From NCBI RefSeq assembly GCF_902141855.1, contig NZ_CABFVH010000005.1, positions 150,978 to 214,977 on the forward strand: a stretch of DNA of 64,000 bases, read 5' to 3'. Shown here in pieces: positions 52,435 through 61,858 of this stretch; within the stretch, counting starts at the first letter, position 1; every line of letters starts with the position of its first letter. Origin of the DNA: Methylobacterium dankookense. GTDB lineage: Bacteria > Pseudomonadota > Alphaproteobacteria > Rhizobiales > Beijerinckiaceae. The position numbers were made by a program, and so were the translations under genes. The notes under the pieces are model-generated. The model searched no databases and was not told where the DNA came from. It saw nothing but the letters and a program-made list of their open reading frames with translations.

Positions 52435-53571
52435 ATGACACGACCGGAGGCAGGGAATGCGGGGGCGGATGGCGGCGCGCAGGCGCGGCTCCTCGCGCAT
52501 CTGACGGCAGCCGGCTATGCCGGCGTGACGCCGCCCGTGCTCCAGCCGGTCGAGCCGTTCCTGGAACTGTCCGGCGAGGACATCCGCCGGCGCATCTTCG
52601 TGACGCAGGACGTGGCCGGCGCCGAGATGTGCCTGCGGCCGGAATTCACGATCCCGGTCTGCCGCCTGCACCAGGCCCGGGCCGGCGGCGCAAGCGCCGA
52701 TTACAGCTATCTCGGACCGGTCTTCCGCCTCGCGGCGGACGAGCCCGACGAGTTCCTCCAGGCCGGCATCGAATCGATCGGCCGCCCCGACATCCCGGCG
52801 GCCGACGCCGAGGTGCTCGGCATCGCCCTCGAAGGGCTCGCCCTGTTCGGCCATGCCGAGCCGCATGTCCGGCTGGGCGACATGGGCCTGACGGTGGCGC
52901 TCCTCGACGGGCTCGCCGTGCCGCCCGCCGCCAAGCGCCGGACGCTCCGGGCGCTCGCCGCCGGCCGGTCACTCGACGGCGTCGTCAACGCGGCCCTGCC
53001 CGAGGACCCGCATGCGGGCCTGCTCGCGGCGATCCAGGGCCAGGACCCGCGCGGCGTGCGCGCCTTCGTGGAGGACGTGCTCGCCATCGCCGGCATCTCC
53101 GCGGTGGGCGGCCGCAGCGCCGGCGAGATCGCCGAGCGCTTCCTCGCCAAGGCCGCCGCGCAGGCGAGCGGCGGGGCCGGGCTCAACGCCGAGAACCGCA
53201 CCCTGGTCGACCGCTACCGCGCCATCGCGGGCGATCCCGACACCGCCGCGCGTGCCCTGCGCGATCTGGTCCGGGAGGCCGGCCTCCGCCATGCCGCGCT
53301 CGACGCCGCCCTCGACCTGTTCGAGGAGCGCAACGGCTTCATCGCCGCCCGCGGCCTGCCCCTCGACCGCTTCCGCTTCAGCGGGGCCTTCGCGCGCAAC
53401 CTCGACTACTACACGGGCTTCATCTTCGAGATCACCGGCGGGGAGGGCAGGCCGACCCTCGTCGGCGGTGGGCGCTACGACGGGCTCCTCACCCATCTCG
53501 GCAGCGCCACGCCGCAGCCCGCCGTCGGCTGCACCTTCTGGGTCGATCGTGTCGTGGGAGCGGGCCGGTGA
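52435..53571 (+). CDS. hisZ: ATP phosphoribosyltransferase regulatory subunit
   Basis: 378 residues, histidyl-tRNA-synthetase-like but lacking the anticodon-binding domain. LRPEFTIPVCRLH and SYLGPVFRLAADEPDEFLQAGIE are the motif 2 region; ARNLDYYTGFIFEIT and LVGGGRYDGLL the motif 3 region. HisZ partners with short-form HisG in the first step of histidine synthesis. The hisG start overlaps its stop by 4 bp (GTGA). The ATG at 52435 was chosen with TGGAG upstream. Confidence 0.93.
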   Translation: MTRPEAGNAGADGGAQARLLAHLTAAGYAGVTPPVLQPVEPFLELSGEDIRRRIFVTQDVAGAEMCLRPEFTIPVCRLHQARAGGASADYSYLGPVFRLAADEPDEFLQAGIESIGRPDIPAADAEVLGIALEGLALFGHAEPHVRLGDMGLTVALLDGLAVPPAAKRRTLRALAAGRSLDGVVNAALPEDPHAGLLAAIQGQDPRGVRAFVEDVLAIAGISAVGGRSAGEIAERFLAKAAAQASGGAGLNAENRTLVDRYRAIAGDPDTAARALRDLVREAGLRHAALDAALDLFEERNGFIAARGLPLDRFRFSGAFARNLDYYTGFIFEITGGEGRPTLVGGGRYDGLLTHLGSATPQPAVGCTFWVDRVVGAGR

Positions 53572-54557
53572 GCGTCTCCGAGGGGCCTCTCGTCCTCGCC
53601 GTGCCCTCGAAGGGCCGGCTGCAGGAGAACGCCAACGCCTTCTTCGCCCGCGCGGGCCTGAAGCTCGCGCAAGGGTCCGGCGCGCGCGACTACCGCGGCA
53701 AGCTCGTCGGCGTGCCGAATGTCGAGGTGCGCTATCTCTCGGCCTCGGAGATCGCGAGCCAGCTCGCCTCCGGTGCATCGCATCTCGGCATCACCGGCGA
53801 GGACCTGATCCGCGAGACGCTGCCGGACGCCAAGGGCCAGGTCGAGCTGCTGACGCCGCTGGGCTTCGGCAACGCCACCGTGGTCGTCGCCGTGCCCCAG
53901 GCCTGGATCGACGTGCGCGCCATGAGCGACCTCGACGAGGTCGCGGCCGAGATGCGGGCGCGCCACGGCAAGCGCCTGCGCATCGCCACCAAATACGTGA
54001 ACCTGACCCGGCGCTTCTTCGCCGAGAAGGGGGTCGCCGACTACCGCATCGTGGAGAGCCTGGGCGCCACCGAGGGCGCGCCGGCCGCGGGCTCGGCCGA
54101 GATCATCGTGGACATCACGACGACCGGCGCGACGCTCGCCGCCAACGCCCTCAAGATCCTCGACGACGGCATCATCCTGCGCTCCGAGGCGAACCTCGTC
54201 GCCTCCCTCAACGCGCCCTGGGGCGAGACGCAGCGCACGGCCTTCCGGGCGGTGATGGGCCGGATCAGCGCCGAGGAGCGTGCCCGCACCACCCGCGAGG
54301 TGCGCGCCGGCCTGCCGGAGACGGGCCAGATCGACCTCGCCTCGATCGCGGCGGAGCACGAGGCCGAGCTGCCCTACGGCGCCCCGTGCGGGATCGACGG
54401 CGAGATCGTGCTGCGCTGTCCCGAGGCGGCGGTGTTCGACCTCGCCGATACCCTCGTCCGGGCCGGCGCCCGGGCCATCAGCGTCCGCCGGATCGACTAC
54501 GCCTTCGCGGCGGAGAATCCGCTCGCCGAGCGGCTTCTGGCACGGCTCCCGGGCTGA
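53568..54557 (+). CDS. hisG: ATP phosphoribosyltransferase catalytic subunit
   Basis: 329 residues. LVLAVPSKGRLQENANAFFA, LGITGEDLIRETL, RIATKYVNLTRRFF and the PRPP loop IIVDITTTGATLAANAL define HisG. It is longer than the ordinary short form (about 220 residues), because a C-terminal region of about 100 residues follows, yet hisZ is directly upstream, as in HisZ-dependent enzymes. GTG start coupled to hisZ. Confidence 0.95.
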   Translation: MSVSEGPLVLAVPSKGRLQENANAFFARAGLKLAQGSGARDYRGKLVGVPNVEVRYLSASEIASQLASGASHLGITGEDLIRETLPDAKGQVELLTPLGFGNATVVVAVPQAWIDVRAMSDLDEVAAEMRARHGKRLRIATKYVNLTRRFFAEKGVADYRIVESLGATEGAPAAGSAEIIVDITTTGATLAANALKILDDGIILRSEANLVASLNAPWGETQRTAFRAVMGRISAEERARTTREVRAGLPETGQIDLASIAAEHEAELPYGAPCGIDGEIVLRCPEAAVFDLADTLVRAGARAISVRRIDYAFAAENPLAERLLARLPG

Positions 54558-54566
54558 GCGGCCCCG

Positions 54567-54908
54567 TTACGGCCCCTGCTTGGCGAATTCCGAGAGCAGG
54601 CCGCGCAGGGTCTTGAGCCGCGCGTCGTAGAGGTCGCGCAGGCAGGCGACCTCGCCGCCGCAGGTGCGGCGGTCCTTCAGCCACGCCTCCTGATCATCCT
54701 GCATCTTGGAGCGGCCGCCCATTGGCAGCACCTCCTTCAGGATGTCGAAGCGGGTGGCCATCTCGACGTCGCGGTCGTTGAGGGCGAGGGTCGCGCAGAC
54801 CGCCTTCTCGTCGGGCGTCTCCGCCTTGTCGCAGGGGAAGCTCGCCGCGGAGGCCGGCAGGGGCGTCGCGAGAAGGGCGAGCAGGGAGAGCGTCGTGAGC
54901 CTGGGCAT
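54567..54908 (-). CDS. Exported LprI-like (DUF1311) small protein
   Basis: 113 residues. A signal peptide (ending ASAASFPCD) precedes a segment like lysozyme-inhibitor LprI proteins: FPCDKAETPDEKAVCATLAL, DQEAWLKDRRTCGGEVACLR and LYDARLKTL. Four cysteines probably form two disulfides. It would act in the periplasm. The gene is convergent with hisG. Confidence 0.83.
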   Translation of the reverse strand: MPRLTTLSLLALLATPLPASAASFPCDKAETPDEKAVCATLALNDRDVEMATRFDILKEVLPMGGRSKMQDDQEAWLKDRRTCGGEVACLRDLYDARLKTLRGLLSEFAKQGP

Positions 54909-55123
54909 GCGCGACAACGGCGCAGCTGCCCGAAGGCTCCCCCGTGCAGCCCGGCCCGGGGCGGGCAGGGTTAACGCCGACAGGATCCTGTGATCGCGGG
55001 ATGTCGGGCAGGAGCGGCGGAATTTCACCCCGCTCCGGCGACGATCGGGCCGCAGGCGCGTTGTGCCGGCAGATTCACGCTCCGGCCGCTCGGCCGGACG
55101 CCTATCTCTGCCGGAGCCCGACC

Positions 55124-55612
55124 ATGGCACAGATCCGAACCGTCCTGCCGGGAGCCCTCGTGCTCGTCCTCCTCGGCAGCTTCGCCGCCCGCGCCGACGC
55201 CGTGCCCGAGCTCGACATCGAGAAGACCTGCGCCTCGGCGGGCCGGGTCAATATCGGCTCCAGCGCCACGGAGGAGGAGAGCCGCAACGGCTGCATGCGC
55301 TCGGAGCGCGAGGCCAAGCAGGAGGCCCAGCGCCGCTGGGGCGATTACAGTGCGGCGGCCAAGATGCAGTGCCAGAGCCAGTTCAAGGCCGGCGGCTACC
55401 CATCCTATGTCGAGATGGTGACCTGCCTCGAACTCGCGAGCGGCACGGTTCCGACCCAGACCGGCTCGGACGGCACCGCCGTCGGTGGCCCCGGCTCGCC
55501 GAAGGGTGCGACCCAGGCACCGAGGGAGCGTTCGGGCGGCGCGAGCGCGCTGACGCAGGAGCCCTCGGCAAGCCAGCGCACCAACCCGATCCAGGTGCTG
55601 GAGCAGAAATAG
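55124..55612 (+). CDS. Exported protein of unknown function
   Basis: 162 residues. A signal peptide (ending FAARADA) is followed by a Cys-containing helical domain (KTCASAGRVN, RNGCMRSEREAKQEAQRRWG, MQCQSQFKAGG, VTCLELASG) and a low-complexity Gly/Ser/Gln tail. Four cysteines may form two disulfides. The EAKQEAQRRW segment and CQ/CLE motifs recall small Rhizobiales periplasmic proteins. No function is known. Confidence 0.7.
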   Translation: MAQIRTVLPGALVLVLLGSFAARADAVPELDIEKTCASAGRVNIGSSATEEESRNGCMRSEREAKQEAQRRWGDYSAAAKMQCQSQFKAGGYPSYVEMVTCLELASGTVPTQTGSDGTAVGGPGSPKGATQAPRERSGGASALTQEPSASQRTNPIQVLEQK

Positions 55613-55630
55613 GACGGCCCGGACCGTTCC

Positions 55631-57580
55631 TTACGCCTCGTCGGCGGCGAGCCAGACCGCCCCTTGCGCCTCGCGGGCGGCCTGCGGTGCCGGAGCCGGC
55701 AGGCGGCTCTGATGCAACTCGGCGAGTTCCGGGGCCTGGGCGGTGTCGTCCACCGTGAGGAACAGGCCGCGCAGCCGCGCGAGACGGCCGAGGCCGGCGC
55801 TGCTCGTCAGCATGCTCTGGGCCGGGCTGGTGACGAGCGCGAAGGCGAGGGGCGCCATCCAGAGGGCCAGGACGAGATCGCCGGCGAGGATGAGGCCGAG
55901 CGTCAGCACCGCGCCGACCACCACAGCGTCCGCCTGGAGGCGGAAGGCCTCGGACCAGGGCACGCGGCGATCGTCGCGCGCCTGCGTATCCCAGCGCACC
56001 ACCCGGCCGAAGAAGGTCGAGACCACGGCGGCGGCCGTGAACAGGGTCATCACCGGCCAGAGGATCACCCAGATCGCCTGTTCCAGGGCGGCGCTCGCCA
56101 GGAGCCGGCCGGTGCCGCCGAACTCGGCGCGGCGCCGGGGCGAGGCCAGCACGTAGCCGAGGCTCAGGACCTTCGGCAGGGCGAGCACGAGCACGGTGAC
56201 GGCGGCGAGGGCATGGGCGGCCGCGCCCGCGCCGGTGAGACCGTAGCCGAGGAGGCCGAGATCGCCGGTGCGGGCCGCGAGCCAGGTGCCGAGGCCGAGG
56301 AAGGCGATCCAGAGCGGCAGCATCAGGTAGGCGAGGATGCCGGTGGCGAGGTGCCAGCGGCTCGCCGCGCGCAGGCCCTTCCAGGGCAGGACCGAGAGGT
56401 GCTGCAGGTTGCCCTGGCACCAGCGCCGCTCGCGCCCGAGCAGGTCGACGAGGTTCGTCGGCATCTCCTCCCAGGTGCCGCCCATCTCGGGCAGCAGGCG
56501 CACCTCCCAGCCGGAGCGGCGTAGGAGCGCGCCCTCCACGATGTCGTGGCAGAGGATCTCGCCGCCGAGCGGCGCGCGCCCGGGCAGGACGGGGAGGGCG
56601 GCGTTGTTCGCGAAGGCCTCGACGCGCAGGATGGCGTTGTGGCCCCAGTAGCTGCCGTCCGGCCCCTGCCAGGTCTCCAGGCAGCGCAGGGCCAGCGGCG
56701 CGTAGAGGCGCACCGCGAATTGCTGGATGCGCGCGAACAGGGTGTCGCGGCCGGCCGCGTAGGACACGGTCTGGATCAGGCCGACGCGCGGGTTCTCCTC
56801 CATCATCCCGACGAGGCGGCGCATGGCGGCGCCGGTCATCAGGCTGTCGGCGTCGAGCACGATCATGAAGTCGTATTCGTGCCCGTAGGTCTCGCAGAAC
56901 TCGGCGATGTTGCCGGCCTTGCGGCCGACATTCTCGCGGCGGCGGCGGTAGCGCACCTGCGGCAGGCCCGGGCCCGCGCTCTCACGCCAGGCCTGGATGC
57001 GGGCGAATTCGTGCTCCTCCACCGCGGCGATGGCGCCGTCCCGGGTGTCGGAGAGGACGAAGAGGTCGATGTCCTCGGCGCCCTCGCGGGCGAGCGAGCG
57101 GGCCATGACGCGCAGGGCCGCGAAGACCGCCACCGCGTCCTCGGCGTGGATCGCCACCACCGCGGCGGTGCGCGAGCGACCGCTCGGGGCGGGCACCGCC
57201 CCCGCCGAGCGCTGCTCCAGCACCGACTTGGCCCGGTCGCCGAGGAGGGCCGCGATCAGCCCGTAGAGATACTGCCAGGCGGTGAAGGACTGCCACGCCA
57301 TCAGCACGCAGAACAGGCCGAGCACCGTGCCGCCGAGCCAGCCGGATACCGGATAGGCGGAGGCCGCGAGCGCCGCGACGGCCGCCGCCGTGGCGAGGGT
57401 CGGCAGCGCCAGGGCGAGGCGGCGCAGCAGCAGGACGCGGCTGGCAGGACCGAAATTCCCCCGGCCGGGACCCTTGTCCTCGCCGTGCCAAGCCTCGATA
57501 GAGGCGCCGACCCGTGCGGCGCGGTCCGCTGCGCGGGCCTCGACCGCCTGTGTCTCATGCGGCATCGGTGTGGTGGACAT
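55631..57580 (-). CDS. opgH: Glucans biosynthesis glucosyltransferase
   Basis: 649 residues. Several membrane helices flank a cytosolic GT2 domain with IVLDADSLMTG (DxD), NAILR, and the ERRWCQGNLQHL (RW) motif. It polymerises the beta-1,2-glucan backbone of periplasmic glucans from UDP-glucose. The ATG at 57580 begins MSTTPMPHETQ; a much longer upstream frame is the opgG antisense. It is divergent from opgG (57 bp). Confidence 0.95.
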   Translation of the reverse strand: MSTTPMPHETQAVEARAADRAARVGASIEAWHGEDKGPGRGNFGPASRVLLLRRLALALPTLATAAAVAALAASAYPVSGWLGGTVLGLFCVLMAWQSFTAWQYLYGLIAALLGDRAKSVLEQRSAGAVPAPSGRSRTAAVVAIHAEDAVAVFAALRVMARSLAREGAEDIDLFVLSDTRDGAIAAVEEHEFARIQAWRESAGPGLPQVRYRRRRENVGRKAGNIAEFCETYGHEYDFMIVLDADSLMTGAAMRRLVGMMEENPRVGLIQTVSYAAGRDTLFARIQQFAVRLYAPLALRCLETWQGPDGSYWGHNAILRVEAFANNAALPVLPGRAPLGGEILCHDIVEGALLRRSGWEVRLLPEMGGTWEEMPTNLVDLLGRERRWCQGNLQHLSVLPWKGLRAASRWHLATGILAYLMLPLWIAFLGLGTWLAARTGDLGLLGYGLTGAGAAAHALAAVTVLVLALPKVLSLGYVLASPRRRAEFGGTGRLLASAALEQAIWVILWPVMTLFTAAAVVSTFFGRVVRWDTQARDDRRVPWSEAFRLQADAVVVGAVLTLGLILAGDLVLALWMAPLAFALVTSPAQSMLTSSAGLGRLARLRGLFLTVDDTAQAPELAELHQSRLPAPAPQAAREAQGAVWLAADEA

Positions 57581-57637
57581 GGCGCGTGGAACTCGACGTG
57601 GAGACGATCCGGCCGCCATCGAGGATCGAGGGACCGC

Positions 57638-59389
57638 ATGAACGAGGACGCCGTTGAGCGAGGCGAAGGGCTGGGATCGGAGCGGCGCGAGACGCCGCAC
57701 CTGAGCAGTTCGGGTTCCCCTTCCCGTCGATCGGTTCTTCGGACGGCCGCGACCGCTATTGCCGGTGCGATTGTCCCTAGCGCCATCGACCTGAATACCG
57801 CCAGAACGATGGCACAGGATTCCCAGGCCGGCTCCCAGGCCGCCGCCATGACGTTCGAGGGCGTGGTCGAGCAGGCGCAGCGCCTCGCCGCCGCCGCTTA
57901 CGCGCCCCAGCCGGATGACCTGCCGCCCGCGCTCGCCGGCCTCTCCTACGACGGCTACCGCCGCATCGTCTTCCGCCCCGCCGAGTCCCTGCGTCTCGGG
58001 CGGCACTTCAGCGCGCAGCTCTTCCACCGCGGCTTCCTGCAGAAGAAGCGCGTGCGGCTCTTCGTGCAGCCGCGCACCGGGGCGCCGCAGCCCGTTCCCT
58101 ACGAGTCGCGCCTGTTCGACCTCGGCAAGGACCTCGCCGGCAAGAGCTTTGCGCCGGATCTCGGCTTCGCGGGCTTCCGCCTGCACTACGCCTTCTCGGA
58201 CGCGCCGAAGGGGCGCGTGCCCGGCTTCCAGGAGGAGTTCCTGGTCTTCCTCGGCGCCTCCTATTTCCGCCTGCGCGGGGATGGGCAGGAATACGGCCTC
58301 TCCGCCCGCGGTCTCGCCATCGGCACCGGCGCGCCGGAGGGCGAGGAATTCCCGGACTTCGTGGCCCACTGGATCTGCGAGCCGGAGCCCGAGGCGCGCC
58401 GCATCAGCGTGCTCTCGCTCCTCGATTCCCCGAGCGTGGCCGGCGCCTACCGCTTCGAGATCACGCCCGGCGATCCGGCGCGCATCGCGGTGACCGCCTC
58501 GCTGCATCCGCGGCGGCGGATCGACCGGCTCGGCCTCGCGCCGCTCACCAGCATGTTCCTGCACGGGCAGAGCGGGCCGGGCGCCCGTAACGCGCAAGCC
58601 TTCGACGATTTCCGCCCGCAGGTGCACGACTCGGACGGGCTCGCGGTCCGCACCGCCACGGACCGGCTCTGGCGCCCCCTCGTCAACGGGCGGCCGAGCC
58701 CGCAGATCTCGGCCTTCCGGGCGCAGCCGCTGAAGGGCTTCGGCCTGATGCAGCGCGAGCGGACGTTTGCCGCCTATCTCGACGTCGAGGCCCGCCACGA
58801 GGCGCGGCCGGGCCTGTGGATCGAGCCCACGGAGGGCGCGCCGGGCCCCGAGATGGTGGCGAGCGGGGCCTCGCCGCGGCAAGCCGGCCCCTTCGCCGAC
58901 GGGGCGGTGCAGCTCTTCGAGATCCCCTCGCGCGAGGAATACATGGACAACATCGTGGCGGCCTTCGTGCCGGCCACGCCCGCGGAGCCCGGCACGCCGC
59001 TGCGCTTCGCCTATCGCCTGACCACGGTCGGCGCGGAGCCGACCGAGGCTTTGCCCGGCGATCTTGCCCGCGTGGTCTCGACCCGGGTCGGCTCGGCCGA
59101 GCGCCTGCGCCCGACCGAGCCGCCGAGCCCGCAGCGGCGGCTCTACGCCATCGATTTCGAGGGGCCGAACCTGCCGAAGGCGCAGGATGACGGCGTGACG
59201 GCCGTGGTCTCGGCGGGGGCCGGCACCATGGTCGAGCCGGGGGCGGCCTTCGTGCCGCAGACCGGCGGCTGGCGGATCTATGTGGAGTGGCAGCCGCCCG
59301 AGCCGCTGCCGGCCGGCGACGTGGTGCTGCGCGCCCATCTCGAGAAGGACGGCCGTCCGATCAGCGAGATCTGGGACGCGGCGGCCTGA
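57638..59389 (+). CDS. opgG: Periplasmic glucans biosynthesis protein
   Basis: 583 residues. The N-terminus has a twin-arginine-like export signal (SPSRRSVLRTAATAIAGAIV). The mature MdoG domain shows VVEQAQRLAAAAYAP, YRRIVFRPAESLRLG, VPGFQEEFLVFLGASYFR and FPDFVAHWICEPEPEAR. It acts in periplasmic glucan branching or release. In E. coli mdoG and mdoH form one operon; here the genes are divergent over a 57-bp gap. Confidence 0.94.
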   Translation: MNEDAVERGEGLGSERRETPHLSSSGSPSRRSVLRTAATAIAGAIVPSAIDLNTARTMAQDSQAGSQAAAMTFEGVVEQAQRLAAAAYAPQPDDLPPALAGLSYDGYRRIVFRPAESLRLGRHFSAQLFHRGFLQKKRVRLFVQPRTGAPQPVPYESRLFDLGKDLAGKSFAPDLGFAGFRLHYAFSDAPKGRVPGFQEEFLVFLGASYFRLRGDGQEYGLSARGLAIGTGAPEGEEFPDFVAHWICEPEPEARRISVLSLLDSPSVAGAYRFEITPGDPARIAVTASLHPRRRIDRLGLAPLTSMFLHGQSGPGARNAQAFDDFRPQVHDSDGLAVRTATDRLWRPLVNGRPSPQISAFRAQPLKGFGLMQRERTFAAYLDVEARHEARPGLWIEPTEGAPGPEMVASGASPRQAGPFADGAVQLFEIPSREEYMDNIVAAFVPATPAEPGTPLRFAYRLTTVGAEPTEALPGDLARVVSTRVGSAERLRPTEPPSPQRRLYAIDFEGPNLPKAQDDGVTAVVSAGAGTMVEPGAAFVPQTGGWRIYVEWQPPEPLPAGDVVLRAHLEKDGRPISEIWDAAA

Positions 59390-59446
59390 CGGCGTTCCGC
59401 CCCGGTTCCGAAGGGGCGGTCCTTCGGGAATCCGGACCGTTCGGGA

Positions 59447-59626
59447 TCAGGCCGAGCGGTCGTCCCGCTCCAGGCGCTTGCGCAGGCGGCTGGCACCGTG
59501 GACCGCGCCGAGATAGCGGCGGGCGGCATTGACCCGCGGTGCCTCGCGCTCGTTGCGGACGGCTGCGATCTCCCACAGGGTCGCGGCGACCGAGAGCTGC
59601 AGGCGGACGGCGTCTGGATCGGACAT
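59447..59626 (-). CDS. Small hypothetical helical protein
   Basis: 59 residues from ATG 59626, with AAGGGG upstream. DAVRLQLSVAATLWEIAAVR, NEREAPRVNAARRYLGAVHG and LRKRLERDDR indicate two helices with a basic end, predicted soluble. No family was recognised. It converges on opgG. Confidence 0.5.
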   Translation of the reverse strand: MSDPDAVRLQLSVAATLWEIAAVRNEREAPRVNAARRYLGAVHGASRLRKRLERDDRSA

Positions 59627-59936
59627 GGACAAGCCCCTTCGCGCGGGCGCCGCCCGCACTCGATGGGAAGCGATCACCCGCATCGGCAGGATCGGGAACG
59701 GACTTGGCCGCAACAAGGAGCCGGACGGGCCGGAATCGGGCAGCTTGGCCGTTCGATGGGCACGCCCCATCTCCGGGCCACGAGGAGATCGCATCCCGCC
59801 ACAACGGGATCGGGTATTCGCCGGATGGATTGCAACCTGGCGAGGTAGAATAAAATTTCTGCTCCGCAATAGATCCCTGGAAGAATCTATTTCTGTATAG
59901 ATTTTGTTAGGTCGGTCGGCGTTTTAAGACGCGCGC
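59627..59936. other. Intergenic region upstream of the diguanylate cyclase
   Basis: 310 bp, with a notably AT-rich right end (59845-59930), likely the promoter of the diguanylate cyclase gene. Confidence 0.4.
59884..59903. promoter_or_regulatory. AATCTAT-N6-ATAGATT dyad upstream of a diguanylate cyclase
   Basis: Perfect 7-bp arms AATCTAT (59884-59890) and ATAGATT (59897-59903), separated by 6 bp, end 33 bp before the start codon. The shape suits a transcription-factor site overlapping the promoter. Confidence 0.45.
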
Positions 59937-61550
59937 ATGACTGGGACTGCCCAAGCGCCGCTCGGTCGAAGCCGCGCGCCGGCCCGGGCGCCCGCGAAGG
60001 GGTTTCCGATGCTTCTGCCGCGCTGCCTTGCCGGCGGCCTGCCGTCGACCCGCGTCTGGGTTCTGCTCGGCATCCTCGCGCCCCTCGGCATGCTGGTCCT
60101 GTCGGGAGGGATGCTCATGCAGCTGCGGCAGGAGGCCTGGGACAAGGCGGAGCAGAGCGCGCAGAATCTCCTGCGCCTCGTAGAGAACGATATCGGCCGC
60201 AACATCGAGATCCTGGATCTCTCGCTGCAGGCGGTGATCGAGAACCTGCGCCTGCCCGGCATCGCGCAGGCCAATCCCGACATGCGCCGGCACCTCCTGT
60301 TCCACCGGACCTCGACGGCGCGGGATCTGGGGATGATCGTGGTGCTCGACGAGCACGGCGACCTCGTCGCCGATTCCCTGGGCCGGCCGTTGCCGAGAGG
60401 CAACTTCGCCGACCGCGACTATTTCCGGATCCAGCGCGACCGGTCCGATACCGGCCTGTACATCAGCCAGGCCTTCCGCTCGCGGCTCTCCGGGGTCGAC
60501 ATGATCGGGCTGAGCCGGCGCATCGACAAGCCGGACGGCTCCTTCGGCGGCGTGGTCCTGGCCACGCTGAAGCTGTCCTACCTCGCGACCCTGCTCGATT
60601 CCGTCGATCTCGGCGGGGACGGGGCGGTGAGCCTCCTGCGCAGGGACGGGATCCGCCTGATGCGCCATCCCTTTGTCCAGAGCGACATCAACGCGAGCCT
60701 CGCCAGCAGCGAGAATTTCAACCGGGTCCTGCGGGAGCGCCAGGGCGGCTTCACCGCGGTCGGAATCCGCGACGGTGTCCGGCGCTATTACGCCTTCAGG
60801 CCGGTGGGAGACACGCCGCTCATCGCGACGGTGGCCCGTGGCGCGGACGACGTCGAGGCGGAGTGGCGCGGCAAGGCGGTGGTGATCGGCGGCACGATGC
60901 TGCTCCTCGGCGGCCTGACCGCCGGCCTCGCCGTGCTGTTCGGGCGCGAGCTGCGCCGCCGCGCCGCGATCGAGGACACGCTCGCCCGGCTCTCGCTCAC
61001 CGACGGGCTGACCGGCCTGCCGAACCGGCGCCGGTTCGACACGGATCTCGCGGGGGTCTGCGACCATCCCGGCGCGGCCCCGTTCGCCCTCCTGCTGGTC
61101 GACGCCGACCATTTCAAGCGCATCAACGATCGCCACGGCCACGCGGCCGGCGATGCGGTGCTGAAGGGGCTCGCCCGAGGCCTCAGCGCCGCCGTCCATC
61201 GGCCCGAGGATCTCGTCTGCCGGGTCGGCGGCGAGGAATTCGCCGTGCTCCTGCCCGCGACCGACGCGGCCGGCGCGTTCCGGGTCGCCGAGCGGATCCA
61301 CCAGGCTGCGGCGGGGGTCGCCGTCGCCTCGGCCGGGATCGCGGCCGGATCGGTCACGGTGAGCGTCGGGATGGCGGTCGCGCCGCCCGGCGCATCCGGG
61401 TCGGTGGCACCGGAAGCCCTGTACGCGCAGGCGGATGCCGCCCTCTACGAGGCCAAGGCGGCGGGCCGCAACCGGACCCGCTGCGCGCCGCCGACCGCGG
61501 ACGCCCTGCCAAGGCAGGCCCCGCAGATCCGGCTCGTGGAGGCGCCCTGA
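59937..61550 (+). CDS. Membrane diguanylate cyclase with periplasmic sensor domain
   Basis: 537 residues. Transmembrane helices at about 37-60 and 320-340 enclose a periplasmic dCache-like domain (FADRDYFRIQRDRSDTGLYI, cited in part). The C-terminal GGDEF domain has LTDGLTGLPNRRRFD, DADHFKRIND and the active site GGEEF (431-435). The RPED at 422-425 is the I-site RxxD five residues before it, so feedback inhibition by c-di-GMP is expected. It makes c-di-GMP from GTP in response to an unknown extracytoplasmic ligand. Confidence 0.92.
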   Translation: MTGTAQAPLGRSRAPARAPAKGFPMLLPRCLAGGLPSTRVWVLLGILAPLGMLVLSGGMLMQLRQEAWDKAEQSAQNLLRLVENDIGRNIEILDLSLQAVIENLRLPGIAQANPDMRRHLLFHRTSTARDLGMIVVLDEHGDLVADSLGRPLPRGNFADRDYFRIQRDRSDTGLYISQAFRSRLSGVDMIGLSRRIDKPDGSFGGVVLATLKLSYLATLLDSVDLGGDGAVSLLRRDGIRLMRHPFVQSDINASLASSENFNRVLRERQGGFTAVGIRDGVRRYYAFRPVGDTPLIATVARGADDVEAEWRGKAVVIGGTMLLLGGLTAGLAVLFGRELRRRAAIEDTLARLSLTDGLTGLPNRRRFDTDLAGVCDHPGAAPFALLLVDADHFKRINDRHGHAAGDAVLKGLARGLSAAVHRPEDLVCRVGGEEFAVLLPATDAAGAFRVAERIHQAAAGVAVASAGIAAGSVTVSVGMAVAPPGASGSVAPEALYAQADAALYEAKAAGRNRTRCAPPTADALPRQAPQIRLVEAP

Positions 61551-61561
61551 CGGTCGTGGCG

Positions 61562-61858
61562 TCAGGGCCCGTCGCGGCCCTCCGAGAACGGATCGACGCA
61601 GCGATAGCCGACGAAGCAATCAGCCACGTCGCGGGTGCGCTCGTAGTCGGGCCGGGTCGACTTCTCGATCGTGCAGAAGCTCACATCGCCCACGATGCGG
61701 GAATAGGTGGCGGGGCCCGTGGTGACGACGATGGCGCCGGACCGGGCGACGAGGGCCTGGGCGGCGGCGCAGGTCATCGTCGTCACGTCCGGACGCGGCT
61801 GGGCCGCGGCCTGCCCCGCGACCAGCGACAGGGCGAGGACGAGGGCGGTCCGCTTCAT
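61562..61858 (-). CDS. Small exported cysteine-containing protein
   Basis: 98 residues. Signal peptide (ending GQAAAQPRP), then MTCAAAQALVARSGAIVVTT, FCTIEKS, ADCFVGYRCVDPF, with four cysteines that could form two disulfides. No family assigned. Its ATG overlaps the zwf stop by 4 bp, so it is translationally linked to a cytosolic enzyme gene, an odd pairing. Confidence 0.7.
   Translation of the reverse strand: MKRTALVLALSLVAGQAAAQPRPDVTTMTCAAAQALVARSGAIVVTTGPATYSRIVGDVSFCTIEKSTRPDYERTRDVADCFVGYRCVDPFSEGRDGP

Noticed and set aside
56546..57637. Long in-frame extension of opgG upstream to 56546
   Set aside because: It overlaps opgH on the other strand and translates to shadow-like sequence; the export signal directly follows the ATG at 57638.
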